From DATHYU01 sp033722675 (GTDB lineage Bacteria; Actinomycetota; Acidimicrobiia; Spongiisociales; UBA11373): a DNA stretch of 15,837 bases. Position numbers and translations under genes: made by a program. The notes under the pieces are model-generated. The model did not search any database. It was not told where the DNA came from and was given only the letters and a program-made list of their open reading frames with translations. The stretch lies in assembly GCA_033722675.1 (NCBI GenBank), contig JAWVYO010000055.1, positions 1-15,837 on the forward strand, read 5' to 3'. Shown in pieces: positions 14,622-15,837 of this stretch (its first letter is position 1; each line of letters starts with the position of its first letter).

Positions 14622-15113
14622 ATGACGGCAGCGGCCTACCTCCGCATGTATCTCCCGGCGGACCTCGCCGAGCGCCACCCCCGTCACACCGTGACCGAGG
14701 CCGGCTCGACACCCATCCTGACCCGGAGCGAGTTCGGTGTGTACACGGAGTCGCCACGCGACGACGCCTTCGTCGCCGAGTACGAGGGGCGCCGGTACGT
14801 GTGTCCCCGCACGCCACGACTCCGCATGCTCGAGGGGCTCATCGCCTTCCGGAACGCCGCGTCCGCCCCCACTTCGACGATGCTCGTGCCCGACCCGCTC
14901 GCCGACCGGGCCAGCAGGGAGCTGGAGCGGATCCAGCGCCGGGCGCCCGCGAAGCGCAGCCACATCCTCACGTCTCCGTTCTACGTCCCCCTGCGGTGGT
15001 TCGGCGCCTTCGCGCCCACGGAGCGGGACCTGCTCCAGACCGACGATGGCCTCACCATCCGCTACCGCACGGCTCGCTCGAGCGGGCGGTGTCGCGTCTC
15101 GAGCGAGCCGTGA
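14622..15113 (+). CDS. Conserved hypothetical protein, N-terminal part of an apparently frameshifted gene
   Basis: The chosen ATG at 14622 is 7 nt after a TACCAT hexamer; the frame runs 163 codons to TGA at 15111-15113. The product begins MTAAAYLRMYLP and contains DDAFVAEYEGRRYVCPR, and PFYVPLRWFGAF followed by LTIRYRTARS near residues 145-153. After that the residues (SGRCRVSSEP) look like out-of-frame noise. From memory, actinobacteria carry a single protein of roughly 250-300 residues with this order: an N-terminal AxLRxY start, a VPLRWF stretch, an LRYRT stretch, then SLVELDYGG in the C-terminal part. I recall it as a domain of unknown function (possibly DUF8083; the number is uncertain). 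The second half is found in the next frame (15089-15394). A one-base deletion near 15073-15079 would explain both. No function can be given. Confidence 0.6.
   Translation: MTAAAYLRMYLPADLAERHPRHTVTEAGSTPILTRSEFGVYTESPRDDAFVAEYEGRRYVCPRTPRLRMLEGLIAFRNAASAPTSTMLVPDPLADRASRELERIQRRAPAKRSHILTSPFYVPLRWFGAFAPTERDLLQTDDGLTIRYRTARSSGRCRVSSEP
15077..15112 (+). repeat. Imperfect 21-bp direct repeat at the frame change
   Basis: CTCGAGCGGGCGGTG at 15077-15091 recurs as CTCGAGCGAGCCGTG at 15098-15112, 21 bp on, with 13 of 15 bases equal. In the downstream frame both copies read LERAV, giving LERAVSR-LERAV. It sits right at the point where the upstream coding frame is lost. Confidence 0.7.
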
Positions 15114-15394
15114 CCGTGATCGAGGAGAGCGGGTTCGACGAGTCGATCGTCGAGCAGGTGCGCGACGTGCTGCGGTGGATGGAGTCGTTCCCCGAGGGTT
15201 CGCTCGTGGAACTCGACTACGGCGGCGTCGCCCGCCTCTTCGCCGACGCCGAGCTCGCCCTCGACGAAACCGCAGCCGACATCGCGGCGTCGATCGAGGC
15301 GCTCGAGAACGACGACTTCGACAAAGCCGGTACGCACTACGCCGCTGCGGCGGCCCGCTGGGCCCCTGCGCAGGCGCTGACGTACGCCAACTGA
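15089..15394 (+). CDS. Conserved hypothetical protein, C-terminal part of the apparently frameshifted gene
   Basis: This frame holds VSRLERAVTVIEESGFDES and later SLVELDYGGVARLF, then DDFDKAGTHYAAAAARW, and stops with TGA at 15392-15394. GTG codons at 15089 or 15110 could start it; the latter overlaps the previous stop as GTGA, and neither has a good ribosome site. The frame remains sensible upstream of both: from 15077 it reads LERAVSRLERAV, partly encoded by an imperfect 21-bp direct repeat (15077-15091 and 15098-15112). That suggests the coding sequence really continues from the preceding gene after a -1 shift. As a separate gene it would give a mostly helical acidic protein of 101 residues. 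It overlaps the next ATG by one base (TGATG). Function is unknown. Confidence 0.6.
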   Translation: MSRLERAVTVIEESGFDESIVEQVRDVLRWMESFPEGSLVELDYGGVARLFADAELALDETAADIAASIEALENDDFDKAGTHYAAAAARWAPAQALTYAN

Positions 15395-15720
15395 TGGCCG
15401 CCGAGGATCGGCGGGTCGTCGAGGGGGTCGTGGAGCGGCGGATCCGGGAGGCTGCCGAGCGCGGCGACTTCGAACGCCTCCCCGGAGCCGGCCGGCCGCT
15501 GCGGAACCTCGGCGACACCTACGACCCGGCATGGTGGACGAAGGCCTGGGTTCGACGGCAGCGGCTCCTTACGGAGGCGGAGGACCTGCGAGCCGAGCGA
15601 CGTTCGCTGCGGGCGAGGGCCGTCGTCGACCCCGCGGCCGCCCGCCGTCTCGAGGCCGTCCACGACAGGCTCGGGGTGATCGACGCCGAGCTGGGAGCGG
15701 ACGGCGACCACGGGGAGTAG
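15394..15720 (+). CDS. DUF1992 (DnaJ homologue subfamily C28-like) domain protein
   Basis: The ATG at 15394 shares its A with the preceding TGA, implying coupled translation; the frame stays open far upstream but that part is a shadow of the two genes before it. The 108-residue product has the DUF1992 signature ERGDFERLPGAGRPL at residues 22-36, followed by GDTYDPAWWTKAW and a basic, Glu/Arg-rich helical C-terminal half (about 53-100). This matches the short actinobacterial form, which lacks a J-domain. The function of DUF1992 proteins is not established to my knowledge. No signal peptide or membrane segment is present, so it should be cytoplasmic. The family call is good, the biological role is open. 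Confidence 0.85.
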   Translation: MAAEDRRVVEGVVERRIREAAERGDFERLPGAGRPLRNLGDTYDPAWWTKAWVRRQRLLTEAEDLRAERRSLRARAVVDPAAARRLEAVHDRLGVIDAELGADGDHGE

Positions 15721-15750
15721 CATCCGGCCGACGCCCGGCCGGGAGGTCCC

Positions 15751-15837
15751 GTGACCATCGTCTATCTCGCTGCCGTCGTGATCGGCGCCCCGCTCGTGGC
15801 CTACTACGTGTTCGCCGGGTTCGAGTCGGTGCCCGCG
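15751..15837 (+). CDS. N-terminus of a putative membrane protein (3' truncated by window edge)
   Basis: A GTG at 15751 follows GGGAGG (15741-15746) with 4 nt spacing, and the frame stays open for the 29 codons left. The peptide starts MTIVYLAAVVIGAPLVAYYVF, one hydrophobic segment that could be a first transmembrane helix or a signal anchor, then AGFESVPA. It lies 30 bp after the DUF1992 gene on the same strand and may share its transcript. Too little is visible to name a family. Confidence 0.6.
   Translation, partial: MTIVYLAAVVIGAPLVAYYVFAGFESVPA

Noticed and set aside
15072..15092. Programmed -1 ribosomal frameshifting at the split gene
   Set aside because: No X-XXY-YYZ slippery heptamer or clear downstream stem is visible at the frame change. 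A base error or real indel is simpler.

Overview
The window is strongly GC-rich, with G or C at most third codon positions and GTG starts mixed with ATG. Several genes have a TANNNT hexamer 6-7 nt before the start codon, the signature of leaderless transcripts. Together with a TAP-type hydrolase, an actinobacterial-type DUF1992 protein and a fused 2-oxoacid dehydrogenase E1, this points to a high-GC actinobacterium. An Acidimicrobiia-like lineage is my best guess, but it is an inference from style and gene content, not a proven placement. Genes are packed tightly and no stretch above about 110 bp is left without a gene. I see no rRNA, tRNA, CRISPR array, insertion sequence or phage gene.

Layout: (1) 1-785, the 3' part of an alpha/beta hydrolase. 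(2) 892-2004, a secreted lipoprotein with two related cysteine-framed halves. (3) 2075-5822, a complete glcDEF operon (FAD subunit, second FAD-fold subunit, iron-sulfur subunit) with overlapping stop/start codons. (4) 5894-10479, nifJ, a full-length pyruvate:ferredoxin/flavodoxin oxidoreductase, translationally coupled to a dihydroorotate-dehydrogenase-like flavoprotein of unknown role. (5) On the minus strand, 14516 down to 10476: leucine/valine dehydrogenase, then a fused E1 alpha-beta branched-chain 2-oxoacid dehydrogenase, then a GNAT-family acetyltransferase. (6) On the plus strand from 14622: a conserved hypothetical gene that appears split by a one-base frameshift, a DUF1992 protein, and the start of a membrane protein.

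The functional theme is oxidation of small hydroxy- and 2-oxoacids. GlcDEF would oxidise glycolate (or a similar 2-hydroxyacid) to the 2-oxoacid. NifJ would interconvert pyruvate and acetyl-CoA with ferredoxin or flavodoxin. Leucine dehydrogenase would deaminate Leu/Val/Ile to branched 2-oxoacids, which the fused E1 would decarboxylate onto a lipoyl E2 that is not encoded here. A thiamine-diphosphate/ferredoxin route and a thiamine-diphosphate/lipoate route therefore lie back to back, pointing at each other and meeting at a shared CTAG stop.

The observations I rank highest are the nifJ-coupled flavoprotein that lacks the catalytic loop of true dihydroorotate dehydrogenases, and the apparently frameshifted gene at 14622-15394. 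I found no clear defence system, mobile element or wholly unknown multi-gene machine here.
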